Source: Plazaster borealis (taxonomy: Eukaryota; Echinodermata; Asteroidea; Forcipulatida; Labidiasteridae). Taken from it: a stretch of DNA of 64,000 bases. Each line of letters opens with the position of its first letter. Position 1 is the first letter of the stretch. Below the pieces are notes generated by a model. It did no database searches, was not told the origin of the DNA, and was given only the letters and a program-made list of their open reading frames with translations. Position numbers and translations under genes: made by a program. The stretch is taken from positions 20,542,818 to 20,606,817 of the forward strand of contig CM037471.1 in NCBI GenBank assembly GCA_021014325.1, written 5' to 3'. This document shows positions 35,372 through 47,459 of the stretch, in pieces.

Positions 35372-36341
35372 ATTTTTTCTGATCTTTATGATGGAGAAGG
35401 TTTACCTAAAACTACATTTTTGAGAGTCATTTTTACCTTGGACACATCTTCATGGGAACTGGAGTTTAGCTCAAATCTGTGACAATCGTTGTATTTTGTT
35501 AGCGAATGATTTGAACATGTAATGAGGTTTAAACATTGACTTGTGGCATGCAAACAGTAGAAGACACACATCTATCTATTTGCATGCCTCCATGAAAAAA
35601 TTGGGTCTTTGCTTTAATCTGTGTATAGAGCGTATGTAAATTAAGACAATGCAGGGAATAATGGCATTTGATCAAACACTGACTTGTTTCATGTGGCTGT
35701 CTTAAAAACAATTTCAGTCCTACATCTTTGAGGGTTTAAAATGATCAACAATGGTTTTTTGCATTTGTTGATTGAGACCAATACCAAGTGGACTGTACAC
35801 TTGTTAATGCCAATTATCAGTTTAAAGGTGTTGATTCTTGGATGGTTAATGAATATTCATTATTACCAGCCAATCACAGTGTACCTCTCACAGATAACCC
35901 TCTAAGCAGCCTAGTAAATGGTGTGTAATTGGCTGCCTGTATTTTTAGAAACTTGTAAATATTATAATATGTATCAACTGTTAATACTAAATGCATATTT
36001 ACCATCAGTATATATAACAAAAATATGTATAAAATTACTAACATAGTTGCATGTGTATTTTATGTAAACACAAGGGTGTTCTATAAAACAAAAATATTAG
36101 CATAGAAATAAAATATCTTATGAACTGTTTTATAAGAAGTTATCTGTCAGGAAGTTTTAAAGTAAGCTTCAATAATTCAACATAATGACCCCTTGCACCA
36201 ACATGAAACATGTCTGCCACGCTCCCCATTTTGGGAGTCAACATGTAAGCGTGTGAATGCCACGTCATCTAAAACAATGTATAACAGAGGGACATTGACG
36301 TCCAAAATGACGCCACAAAAATTATTGTAAAGATGACGTCA
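35372..36341. other. AT-rich non-coding stretch, possible distal 3' UTR
   Basis: Contains a further AATAAA at 36107. A degenerate duplication is visible: 'gacttgt(g)gcatg' and a 'tttaaaacattgac'-like word occur on both sides of about 35600. No gene was seen. Confidence 0.35.
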
Positions 36342-36535
36342 GGGCGCAATTTCGTAAAGCATGTAAGCACAAAAACTTTGCTAAGCACAGAAATCTTTTG
36401 CTCTAAGGAAAATAGGTTACCAGCCAAAATACCATACAGTTACCATTGCTGTGACTGGTACCCTATTCATTTCTTGCTTAGTAAAGAATTTGCTGTGCTG
36501 AATTTTCTGCTAAACAGCTTTATGAAATTGGGCCC
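36342..36535. mobile_element. Fold-back element family C, copy 4
   Basis: Arms agggcgcaatttcgtaaagc (mutated) and, inverted, gctttatgaaattgggccc. The middle includes accagccaaaataccat, which is conserved with copy 5. Confidence 0.8.
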
Positions 36536-36723
36536 AATGTGTATTGGGTCAATATCAGAAACTGGTTCAGTTGTTGTTTCTGTTTGAAATGAGCTCATAG
36601 TTAATTTTTTGAAGACAGTTATCTGGAAGGGAAGCTGATGAACACTATAGAGTGTTGCAAAGGACCCCCCTTTTTCTGAAATTAAAAATTTACGTTAAGA
36701 TGTTGAGTTTTCACTCTCGCCCT

Positions 36724-36926
36724 GGTCCCCATTTCATAAAGCTGTTAAGCACCCAACAAAATTGCTAAGCAAAGACAAACCTTGCTATTGCAGAGACAGG
36801 TTACCAGCCAAAATACCATTTCATGTACATTGTTTGCGACTGGTTCCCTGCTAATTCCCTGCTGATAAGCAGACATAATTTGCTAAGCACCATTTTCTGT
36901 TTAAGCAGCTCTATGAAATTGGGCCC
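36724..36926. mobile_element. Fold-back element family C, copy 5
   Basis: Arms ggtccccatttcataaagct and, inverted, gctctatgaaattgggccc. The internal ggttaccagccaaaatacca is shared with copy 4. Confidence 0.82.
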
Positions 36927-39670
36927 TGGTCTTGAGGGAAGTGATAAATGTCGTTTTCATTTCTTTCATAGTAGGAAAGTAAAATATAAAAAAAACTCTG
37001 TTTTACTGATTGGTATCATAAATGAAGATAATTAGGAAATTTTTAATTGTTCAACCAAACCTTTACCAAAAGTTTTTGTCTTCTTCAAAATGTTTTTTGA
37101 AAAGATGAGACAGCTTTAGTGAGCATGATTTCTTTTCTTTTTTCCTTGGGACTTTTTATAGAACACCCTGATATTATTATTTTTTTAAGTCTTTGTTTTT
37201 CTCAATTTATGCTTTTTATTGAGCCCAATTAGTGAGGCCTAATTGTTTTTAAAAATTAGAATAAAATGCACATGATTAACAAGGTAGGGCTCCCTCAATA
37301 CGGAAACCATACCTCCGTAGCGATTTCCTTCGTTTTTTATTAAATCGTAATTGAAAGTTGACAAATATATTGGATCTGTAATGTTTGCTGATCAAGAATA
37401 GCAATATTAGTTTTGATAATAAGATATAGATATTCAGAATTTTCAATATATAGTGTTTTAATTGAGGTGGATTTATATATTTCAAAGATGGATAATAATT
37501 GCAACAAATAGTCTTAACTGGAAAAGTACATACAAGTGTAGTAAGACTGCCGTCACCCACAAAGCCAGATCTTAGTCTCATGTTTTTAGAACCGTTCGTT
37601 CATAGCTTTGAGTTTTGTCTTTTGCGGTAGGGGTTTTTATTGTCATGGTCGTGTGTCACTGTTATGGGAGTGTCAATGCCAAGGGTATGTGTCATTGTTG
37701 AGGGACATTTGAAGTTGCAGTTTGTCATTTCCAAAAGGCTCATCTTGGCCCAAGAGGTAGGTCTGAAGGGCCTGTCATTATCAATGGCATGTCATTGTTT
37801 TGGTAAGGTGCGTTTTAAGTGACAGATGCAGGTTTTTTTTTATTGAGGGACAGTTTGTCATTAGATAAAAAAAGGCAAAATTATGACTAGACCGGTGTGT
37901 GATCACTAGAAACTCTGCTGTTTTTAAAACAAAACGTAACAATTGTTTACCTTTATTGAAGTGTGAGTTGTGAAATGTCTGTATTTACAGAAAAAAATAT
38001 ACTGGAATGTTTTAATTTCCTTGCTCATTTACTGTTGAAATGCAAGAGTTATTTATAGGTGTATTTCGGTTTACAAACATTAAATCTGATTAAATGGTTT
38101 CTCAAAGTATTGAAGCATTAAGAAAGTTTTAGGAATAGAGTCATTCAGGACGTCATTCTAGACTTTATCATGGTGCAGATATCTAGGGGGTTTTCTCCCT
38201 AAGTTTATTCAATGTAACTGGAAGGAAAATTAGTCTGTTCCTGTTTCGGTATATGAAACATCAACATGGATTATTGCTGTCCCACACAGGGGACATGTCA
38301 AAGATGGTAGCAACCTTGAGGGAAAAAAGGGCGGTTATACATCTCCAAAAAGTAAAACAATGCCCGGCAGAATTATATTAAGTTGGTTTCCAGCAATCTT
38401 CCATTCAAAATGATTACTTCATGGTTTCTGTGTTGAGTTGCTTTTAACAAATGTTGCTGGTGAAGTTTTTTTCTGAAATCTGGATGAAATTCGTTCACGG
38501 ACATTCTGAAAGTGCACAACACTGAGTGTAAGATACCAGTTTATGTTTCAGTTTTTACCTTGAAACTTGGTTGATGGACATCTAAAGTTTCCTTCCAAGT
38601 GCAAGAGCAATAGAAAGAAACAATTTCCCATGGCAGTCGAACTCCAGAGACGTGGATTTTTCTTTTTGACAAAGCAGTTTTTTATTCTGCAGGTTTTCAA
38701 AGCAATTATTACCTCAAGATGTTGGTTGTTTTGGGGTAGTAAAATTGTAAATAGCCACTGGGGTTTGCACCTGTTAAAGTATTGTCAAATTGTCAAACTG
38801 TCTTGGCTCTGTGTATTTATTATTATAATTCTTTTGTTTTTAATCTCCAATGAATGCAGGTTTTTAAAATGGCCCAATGGCTATCATAGGTTGTATTGAC
38901 TTAATTTCAAAGATCAATTCTTCACCGTTTTTACAAAGGGACATACATTTTAATATTCACATTTTCTGTATTTTTCAGTTTTTTCACTTATTGCCTTTAA
39001 ATATGATTTTAAGCCATACTAAATTACTGCTTAATCAAAATTATGCTTAATTTCTTAATTGGTATGTGGGAATTCATCTAAGTAATTACATTTTTACAAA
39101 GAGCTGGGCATCTCCAAACATGTGCAAAATACATCGTACAAAAATGCATGGGCAGATAGGTCAAGTTCAATTTGCGTTTTCACAAAGAGATGCCCACATG
39201 CCCAAAGTAGTTTATCATAATTTTGCATTGTCACGAAGACTGAAGCAGTCATGTTTGACTAATAGTTGTGTTAATTAATCAATGTTTTGGTATTTGGTTT
39301 TCATATTATTGATAAGGTTTTAACTCTTAAAAAAACACATCAGGGCATTTAAACTACGGTAGAAAGTTTTGTGACTGCGAGCTTTTCAGTTTCAAATTTA
39401 ACACCCTTTCAAATGCATGTATCTCAAAAATGGTCTGTTAACGCATTTTGACATGCCCGTCCCTTCGTGAAAATGGTGACAACTTGCGTCAACCAGTAAG
39501 TGTGTAGGGTTAATTCTCTTAAGACGCGTTCCACAGTTAAAACATGGAGTAGTTAGTAACATTATAACTGTTTGAAAATACCAAGACTGAATTATACCAC
39601 TAACTCCATGACTGAGCGAGACTTTCTTTTAGCTGTTATTTATTTCATGTTTAGGATTATTGTAACACAC
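36927..39670. other. Non-coding stretch, possible distal 3' UTR
   Basis: No exon recognised. A loosely repeated tgtcattgtt word occurs from 37640 to 37805. AATAAA occurs at 37260. Confidence 0.35.
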
Positions 39671-39980
39671 TACAGCTCTTTTTCACACTAGATAAATTTC
39701 CCAGGAAACACCCAGAAAAATTTGGTTGACCCTTTCACACTTAAATTGGTAACCCCGGCAAACTCCTGGGAAATAGCTATTTCCTTGGAAATAGCTACCC
39801 CTGCTTGGGAGTAGGGTGAAGCCAGACAACCTAGGGGGTTAGCATACTGAGTGTTCATTTTGTTTGCATCATGTGTGAAACGAGCATGAGGTGATGGCGG
39901 GGGATTTAAATTCCCCAGGAGTTTCCTTGGGTTTTATCACCTGGGATGTTGGTAGTTTTGTAGTGTGAAAAAAAAGGGGC
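39671..39980. mobile_element. Inverted-repeat element with 'ttcacacta' ends
   Basis: About 310 bp whose left end agctctttttcacacta pairs with the right end tagtgtgaaaaaaaaggggc. Internal pairs such as ttcccaggaa / tttccttggg add to the fold. It is non-coding and a single copy in this window, so the class rests on the ends alone. Confidence 0.65.
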
Positions 39981-40534
39981 TTATTAATTTTACTTCAAGC
40001 ATTATGCACAAGCAATAATGGAATCAGTTTGCACTGCACGTTTTAGTTCAAACTGCCATCCAGGATTAAACTCATGTCATCTGTTCAGTACATGACAACC
40101 CCCACCCCCACCCACACCACCATCAGTGTCATTTGACCATTTCTTCAAAGATACTTAATTACAAATGTGCTCACAACATTGGGGAAGGTGAGGGGAAAGG
40201 TTTATCTAAGATTCGCGCTAGCTTTTTGTTTTCTAAAATATCCTCCTTAATTTTCCACATTTGAATCATATTTGATCAACATCAATGCAAGAATGTCACA
40301 ACCTGTTTATTTTCTAGCTTTCTCTGTGTATCTCTAAAAATGCTGTATATTGTTAATGCTTTGTGTATTATTATTACGTATAATCACTGTCAATAGTATC
40401 TGATATTAAAATACTAACTAACCCATTGAATTGTTCTTGTACCATTCCTATGTGATAATGATCCTTATATACTGTATTATTACTGTTGAGTCTCAGTGTG
40501 ATGATGGCTTGCATTGCTGGACTTATGTATTGGA

Positions 40535-40546
40535 AATAAAAATAAA
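40535..40546 (+). terminator. Tandem AATAAA signals
   Basis: Two directly adjacent AATAAA hexamers at 40535 and 40541. The preceding sequence, 40310-40530, is AT-rich and 3' UTR-like. They are a candidate distal polyadenylation site for the transporter, about 7.8 kb past its stop, or the end of another transcript. Confidence 0.4.
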
Positions 40547-41200
40547 ATTAAAACCTGGGTGAAAGGTTTGTTTTAACCTAGAGATTCTGCTTTTGAATTC
40601 TGTTCATTTAAAACCTAACCATTTGGATGCTTTTATTGATTTTTTTCTTACAACTAAAAAAGTAAACACCTTCAATGACATCTTCAATGAGGAGTTTGAA
40701 AGAAGATGTCACTATGTCTACACACGTCAAAATGTCATCAACTAAGTACGTGCATCAGCATTGCTGTATGCACTTAGGGAGTGGATGCAGAAAGTGTGCC
40801 CACAGGGTAACGTGCTTGGCCCACTGATAATGGCGTGATATGAACACTCTTGAGTGAGGTAAGCTTGATTGAATCTTGTGATATTTGCAACCTTCGTGCA
40901 TTGATTTAGAAGAGTTGGACACATTTAATATCATTTCTGTACATCCTGGAGCAGAGAGCACATCGGATGCAATCAGCTTTGGTTACAATGATTTATGCTT
41001 AGTGCACATTCACATGAACCAGCTAAGCAGACTTTGCAAAGAATCACTTAAAGGAAACAAGAAATTACACAATTCTGTTAAAGAAAACTGCTTAGCAATT
41101 CTTTTAATGAATGTAGACCCTGCAGTCTTTTACTTACATGACTGTTACTTGAGTGTATCTATCCAAATTAACCTCACTTCATAATAATTTTTGTGATCAT

Positions 41201-41575
41201 TGGTGGCTTGTCGTGGCGGTCAAGTGCACTGGATTCAAGCTCTGGTGTTTCTGATCAGCAGAGTGTAGGTTCGAGTCCAGCTCTTGGCACCTGTGTCCTT
41301 AAGCAAGACACTCAACCCTTATTGCTTCGTCCTTCGGATGGGACAGACAGCTGTTGGTCCAGTGTGTTTTTGCAATGGACGCATTGCTTCATCCTTCGGA
41401 TGGGAAGTAAAGCCGTTGTTCCAGTGTATTGTGTAATGCACGTTAAAGAACCAAGTTACACTTATCGCTAAAGAGAAGGGGTTTGCCCTGATGTTTCTGG
41501 CAGTGGCTGCTGAATGCGCCACAGCACCTTGTAAACCCTTACAAGGTGTTACATAAATGGGTCTCATAATTCAAA
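41201..41575 (+). mobile_element. tRNA-derived SINE
   Basis: The tRNA-like head includes box B GGTTCGAGTCC at about 41271, preceded by tctgatcagcagagtgta. The body contains 'cacctgtgtccttaagcaag', common in invertebrate SINEs by recall. A 'cttcgtccttcggatggga' segment occurs twice (about 41325 and 41388). The end is AT-rich. It shares its head with 29343-29637 on the other strand. It lies immediately left of the satellite block. Confidence 0.8.
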
Positions 41576-41649
41576 AACCTGTCTGAAAATAAATAATGAT
41601 GAGCGCTTTTAGACACGTAAATAAAGCTCAATATAAAAACTTACTGCAC

Positions 41650-42549
41650 ACTCATTGTATTATATCAATTAGTCAAGATGATGGCACACTCATTCTATAA
41701 CATAATTAGTCACGATGACGGCACACTCATTCTATTACATTGACTCGTCATGATGACGGCACACTCATTCTATTCCATTGTCACAATGACGGCACACTCA
41801 TTCTGTTACATTGAACTGTCATGGTGACAGCACACTCATTCTATTACATTGATTAGCCACGATGACGGCACACTCATCACGATGACGGCACACTCATTCT
41901 ATTACATCGATTAGTCACGATGACGGCACACTCATTCTATTACATTGAACTGTCATGATGACGGCACACTCATTCTGTTACATTGAACTGTCATGATGAC
42001 GGCACACTCATTCTGTTACATTGAACTGTCATGATGACGGCACACTCATTCTATTACATTGATTAGCTACGATGACAGCACACTCATCACGATGACGGCA
42101 CACTCATTCTATTACATTAATTAGTCACGATGATGGCGCACTCATTCTATTACATTGATTAGTCACGATGACGGCACACTCATTCTATTACATTGATTAG
42201 TCATGATGACGGCACACTCATTATATTACATTGATTAGCCACGATGACGGCACACTCATTCTATTACATTAATTAGTCACGATGACGGCACACTCATTCT
42301 ATTACATTGATTAGTCACGATGACGGCACACTCATTTTGTTACATTGACTCGTCATGATGACGGCACACTCATTCTATTCCATTGTCACAATGACGGCAC
42401 ACTCATTCTATTACATTGAACTGTCATGATGACGGCACACTCATTCTGTTACATTGAACTGTCATGATGACGGCACACTCATTCTATTACATTGATTAGC
42501 TACGATGACAGCACACTCATCACGATGACGGCACACTCATTCTATTACA
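41650..42549 (+). repeat. 38-bp satellite array
   Basis: About 23 copies of a 38-bp unit, for example cacactcattctattacatt followed by gattagtcacgatgacgg, with truncated 32-bp and ~20-bp variants. Variant units recur in order, giving higher-order spacing. 'tgactcgtcatgatgacgg' is at 41741 and 42346 (605 apart). 'gattagc(c/t)acgatgac' with a truncated neighbour is at 41851, 42061 and 42494. The array ends directly at a telomeric-repeat block. Confidence 0.95.
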
Positions 42550-43170
42550 GGGTTAGGGTTAGGGTTAGGGTTAGTGTTAGGGTTAGAGTTAGGGTAAGGG
42601 TTAGGGTTAGGTTTAGGGTAAGGGTAAGGGTTAGGGTTAGGGTTAGCATAAGGGTTAGAGTCAGGGTTAGGGTTACGGTGAGGGTTAGGGTTAGGGTAAG
42701 GATTAGGGTTAGGGTTACGGTTACTGTAGTGTAAGGGTTAGGGTTAGGGTTAGAGTTAGGGTAAGGGTTAGGTTTAGGGAAAGGGTAAGGGTTAGGGTTA
42801 GGGTTAGGGTTAGGGTTAGGGTTAGGGTTAGGGTAAGGGTTAGTGTTACGGTAAGGGTTAGTTAGGGTTAGTGTTAGGGTTAGGGTCAGGTTTAGGGTTA
42901 GGGTCAGCGTTAGCATAAGGGTTAGCATAAGGGTTAGGGTTACGGTGAGGGTTAGGGTTAGGGTAAGGATTAGGGTTAGGGTTACGGTTACTGTAGTGTA
43001 AGGGTTAGGGTTAGGGTTAGAGTTAGGGTTAGGGTTAGGGTTAGGGTTAGGGTAACTGTAAGGGTTGGGGTTAGGGTTAGGGTTAGGGTTAGGGTTAGGG
43101 TAACTGTAAGGGTTGGGGTTAGGGTTAGGGTCAGGGTTGGGGTTAGGGTTAGGGATAGGGTCAGCGTTAG
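42550..43170 (+). repeat. Interstitial degenerate telomeric TTAGGG array
   Basis: About 620 bases of GGTTAG hexamers with frequent variants (GGGTAA, GTGTTA, GTTACG, GGATTA). A segment beginning ggttacggtgagggttaggg recurs at 42671 and 42938, 267 bases apart, so the array has been internally duplicated after diverging. The frames reading N/P and T/L repeats through it are artefacts. Confidence 0.95.
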
Positions 43171-43635
43171 CTGAATTTTTGTCTGATACTATCAAATCAT
43201 TGTTCATAGTTAATTTTCTTTGATCTCATTTTTGGGCTTAGCATTGTTGGACGGGTTTGAACCAAAGGGGTTCAAAATTTTACAGTTTAATTAAAGAAGG
43301 TGTGCTGTTGCACTGATTTTTTTTTTGCATTCGAATTTAAATAATCCGAGGCATATTTGCCTAGCATTGTTTGTTGAGATTAAGCCTAAAAAAATGATGT
43401 TAAGGAAACACAAATGCCTTAGAGGCTCCTTTGATGTTGTTTTTGGTGGTTTGTGTTTTTGTGTTTAGTTTTTATTTATTTATTGATTATTTGTAGGCCT
43501 ATTTTTAATTTTGGAGTGAACTATAAAAAAGACTTGTAAGAGCAGGAGTTGTATCTGTGAACTCCAGGTTTTCGTGCCGGTGTGGCAGGATGTTCTGTCC
43601 CCTACACGGCGAATCGTCTGATAGATTTTTTTTTT
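43171..43635. other. Non-coding stretch right of the telomeric array
   Basis: No repeat or exon recognised. Confidence 0.35.
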
Positions 43636-43764
43636 CCTACAAACTTGTTGTCCCCCCCCCATACGGCGAACTGTGTACAAACTTCTTTTGATAGCGCCCT
43701 CTTTTGGATCATCCTCCCCCACCCCATGTTAATTTCCCGTATGGGGACAAAAAGTTCGTAGGAA
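43636..43764. repeat. Fold-back repeat with 'gatagcgccctctttt' core
   Basis: The left arm tcctacaaacttgttgtcccc pairs with cccgtatggggacaaaaagt on the right. The middle word gatagcgccctctttt and the ccatgtta...ccgtatgg sequence recur at 54773-54826. It is non-coding. Confidence 0.65.
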
Positions 43765-44099
43765 TAAACATATTGCAGCCCGCTGTGTTGGCGTTTCCCC
43801 TATTTTTGTCAGTACCTTTTGTCACCAGTCAGGATTCATAACTGTATACGATGCAACCAACCCAGTCAGTTCCTTTCTGGTAAAAATAAAAATACTTGGC
43901 TCACCCAAATGCACACACAACGCCCTTAACTTAAAAAATTCTTCACAGTACAACCAAAGCATAGAAACAGCCAACAGTGTTGTTTTTGTCCCATTAATGA
44001 GTTTCTATGCACCTTGCAAAATTCCCCGCATTCGTTGAACCAATACTTTGCACAACTATATGCAAATCTCTTTGTTATGCAAATACACGTTTGGGTGTT

Positions 44100-44820
44100 T
44101 CTTATACCCAATGGAATGCTCTGTTTCTCAACGACAGCCGAGAGCAGGCGACGGTCGAGAGAAACACGCGGTCATTCTACACGGGTACAGCGGACTGGAC
44201 ACACGGCTGTACAAATCGTCTGCTAAAACATTACTCGCTCTTTCTGTCGTCGAGTTAGTTAGAAACCTAGCATAAATACTGTCAATATTCTATATCAATA
44301 TGATATGGCTTATTTTTAGCAGCAGTGTAAATGGCTCCAGTTTGTTCGAATTGCTTCATGAAGTCGCCAAGAAGTTGAAAGTTGAGTTCTGGAAGACTGC
44401 GAAATTGCCGACATTGATGTTGAGCATGCGAGGTACAGAGAGCTCCAGGAAAGAGGCCTAGCTTTCTCTTGAGGACAGCTGTAGAAAATACCCTCTACAA
44501 CGGGCTTATTTCTCTGTTGAACTTTCAGTCGCTTTGCGAGCTCCATCAGGTTGGCTTCAATCTCCATTGTAATGCCGAGTAAACAGCGGGAGGAGTTTTC
44601 TTTGAAGATAGAAAACATGATATGCGAAGACGGTACTGAACATTATTATGCCCCTGTTCAGAAGACGAACCCAGCCCGGAACAACCATTACCAGCGGGAG
44701 CAGAGCTGCGTGACCCTCCCCGGGCCAGCAGGGATGGCTCTTGCAGTCTTACCGCCGCTTGTTCAACGAATAGACAACGGAAGTTGCGTTTGCTGCTGTG
44801 AACGAACCTGAAAGGTACAA
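44100..44820. promoter_or_regulatory. CpG-richer patch, possible promoter
   Basis: GC-richer than its surroundings, with clusters such as caggcgacggtcgag near 44146 and ccccgggccagcaggg near 44719. Open frames run on both strands: 44316-44618 on the minus strand, and from an ATG at 44572 to 44811 on the plus strand. Neither resembles a known family. A promoter with a first exon is possible but strand and gene are undecided. Confidence 0.25.
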
Positions 44821-45594
44821 AACCTTTAACGAATTACGAATTCCGTTGTCATACAAAATGTTTTATTTTATACAAAAAGTAAACTTACTACTACTACTGC
44901 TGTTGTCATTTGTAAGCGTAAACCCAAAACAGCTCAGTGAAATTTAATACAATTCAACTTTCGAGACAAATTGCTCCCTACTCTCAAAAATCTTGATTTA
45001 TTTAGGACAGTTTTTATGAAAGTATCTCTGATGCAAAGTCATGATTGATCGGCCCATTTGCTTGTTTGTTGCAGTGTACAAAGTGATGGGTAAACTAACC
45101 CAATCATAAAATGTAACCACACTAATTATTTGGCCATGCTTTTGTTAATTTTTGGATTCACAAGTCCTCAAAGAAGTCCTATTTTTTTTCTAAATTGTTG
45201 TTTAGTGATAAATAGTCAATTTTTGTTTACTTTGAAAACAATAATCGTCTTATCTGGATATTGTTTAATATAGATTGCATTGAAGTGACATCAGCGCCGA
45301 AACTGGGGTTAAATATTAGGGGGCATAAGGGGGAAATTGGCAAGGAAAACCTATAGTAAGTATACTTCCAGAAAGAATCAGCGCAAGTCTAGTCACCCCA
45401 CCCCCACCAATAACACCCAAATTATCCCACCATAATTTATGAATTATAAGTCGTCTTGAATTTTATCACAGTGTCTTTTGTTCAGGTTGAAGTGAACTCG
45501 AGTGAAATGAACTTGGGTCAGACTTTGTTGTATTTTAGCACTAAAACTTTAGTCCTTAACAAAAATGTTTGTTTGTGTTGTCTTTCAGATATTT
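44821..45594. other. Non-coding stretch, nothing recognised
   Basis: No exon or repeat with support. Confidence 0.35.
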
Positions 45595-45993
45595 TCACCA
45601 ACTCTGGCTGATCAATGAAGTTGAAGGTTTATTGATTGTGAATGGTGACTCGGATTCTGGCTGATCCATGAAGTTGAAGGTTTCTTTGGAGTGTGTGGTA
45701 TTGGTTTTCTGACGATGTGGAGTTCTACAAAGGTAGGACAAGATCTTGGGGACATCTAATGGTAAGAGAAGATCTAACCCAATTCCCTCCCCATTGATTT
45801 TCTGCAGGAAGCTCGACGAAGTACTTGTTGGTGTTGTCAACTTGTATGGTTTTATTGTGAATGTCAACAATCTTTGTAGAATTTCCTTGTATGGCATGTT
45901 GGTCGTGGCCAGTGATGCCTCTTTGTTAGTTTTGGAGCATTTCAGTCGGACAATTTTTCCGGGGCAGTCTCGAACTGAGGTTCTACATTGACA
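45595..45993 (-). pseudogene. Unidentified minus-strand open frame, possibly a decayed exon
   Basis: An uninterrupted frame of 132 codons extends upstream of its only early ATG (45897), which suggests an internal exon rather than a complete gene. The upstream part is cysteine/arginine-bearing (CQCRTSVRDCPGK) and the later part has NMPYKEILQRLL. The family is not recognised. Near the end, a ccttcaactt-containing segment is duplicated about 57 bp apart in a different frame, so the C-terminal part is unlikely to be an original protein sequence. Confidence 0.25.
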
Positions 45994-46172
45994 TGTTTAA
46001 ATATATTAAATTGTCATCAAAATATTGCCTGAAATCGTTTTGGATACCGGTATTAGGCAACACTCACCGTAAACTACTAAGGCTGTAGGGTCTTTTAATG
46101 TGTGAAGCTGAGCGTTTTCCTTCTAGTTTTAGGGCCTATATGTAAATAATTATTATTTTGCTAATCTCAAAA

Positions 46173-46295
46173 CCTGAAAAAAGCCAGTTAGAGATACAAT
46201 AGTTTATTAGCAATCAGTTGTATAGTTTCTTGATTTGGGAATATTAAATTGATTCAAATTTAGTAAAGCTAAATTAATCTGTTTATGTTCCCGAA
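46173..46295 (+). repeat. Direct repeat, left copy
   Basis: About 123 bp matching 46612-46734, including tttattagcaatcagttgta and an identical stretch at the right end containing aaatttagtaaagctaaatt. The copies are 439 bp apart. Confidence 0.8.
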
Positions 46296-46611
46296 TTGGT
46301 ATTGTTTATAAAACACATTCCATATAATAAAATCACAATGAACTCCCAAAGCCAGGGTACACATCTAGAGAAGACTCAAGCAAACCTTGATGTTTGTTCT
46401 TTCATGCAAAACAATGAAAAATATTCAACACCACTGTCTGTAAGACATACCGGATATGCTTAAACAAAACAAAGGTTTCATATCCCGTTGAAGTTTCACC
46501 ATAATAAAATATAAATATTTACACAAAGTTTAAGGGACTCAAACTAGGTGACCACAGACCGTACCAGTTGCTGATAAACACATAATTTGCATCCATACTA
46601 AACTCCTGTAA

Positions 46612-46734
46612 TCTGAAAAAAGGAAAGCCTCCTCGAGAGATAACATAATTTATTAGCAATCAATTGTACACAATTTGGAATATTAAACTGATTTAAATTT
46701 AGTAAAGCTAAATTAATCTGTTTATGTTCCCGAT
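46612..46734 (+). repeat. Direct repeat, right copy
   Basis: Matches 46173-46295 with small changes (cctcctcgagagataac inserted or diverged near the left). The pair may represent a tandem duplication of ~440 bp or two copies of an element. Confidence 0.8.
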
Positions 46735-47459
46735 CTACAAGCTGCTTATCACCTGAGTTTAGTCATTTTTGTGAGAACAAAAAGCGCCAGCATGCATCAG
46801 CTTATCAAACTTAAGAAGCATCATTAAAATCTCTCTTTAAAAAAACCCTGAACAACCTGAATCAGCGCAAAAAAATTAAGTTTAAAAGAAAGCCAATATA
46901 GAAACAAAAGAGATCCCTTATTTTAAGCAGAGCATACATTGAAGTTATCAAGCCATTCTGTCTTTTCGCGGCGCCCAAAAACGCAAGCCTACAAAAAAGA
47001 AGGGAAAAAAGGAAGAAAAAGAAGCTGTTCACTGGTGGTGAAGTCCTGTGCAGAAGGAGTACTCATTAAAATACCAAGGTATGGTTACAATGAATGGTAA
47101 GTTGCCAACAGGCTTAGAGTAAGAAGTGAAGGCCTAGAATGTACCTAGGCCTAACTAACTAATTTTGTTTACAGGTTCAAGTAACCAGACGGTCAAATCA
47201 GGTAGTATGGCTTAGTCTTGGTTCCAAGGAACTATACTGTTTTCAACTAATTTCTGTCTACAAATCTTGGAAAAGGTTTGAGATAAATAATTTCCCCCAA
47301 AAATTTAAGCTCCAAATAAGTGCCTTGAGCCAAGACTAAGTATCAATTTGCCGTCATTGACTGTCACTGAACTGAGAAGCTCTGCTGTTTGATGTCACAG
47401 AGGTCTTAGATGTTCCCAGGGAAGAGACACACTACATGAAGTGCAGTGGCAGAAAGGTA

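Noticed and set aside
41650..42549. Regular 38-bp repeats as a CRISPR array
   Set aside because: There are no unique spacers and no cas genes, and the genome is eukaryotic. It is a satellite.
42492..43207. Open frames of 80 and 220 codons through the telomeric array
   Set aside because: They read only the hexamer repeat as N/P, T/L or R/V alternations and have no gene structure.
44316..44618. 100-codon minus-strand frame in the CpG-richer patch
   Set aside because: No recognisable motif and an equally long frame on the opposite strand, so the strand cannot be decided.
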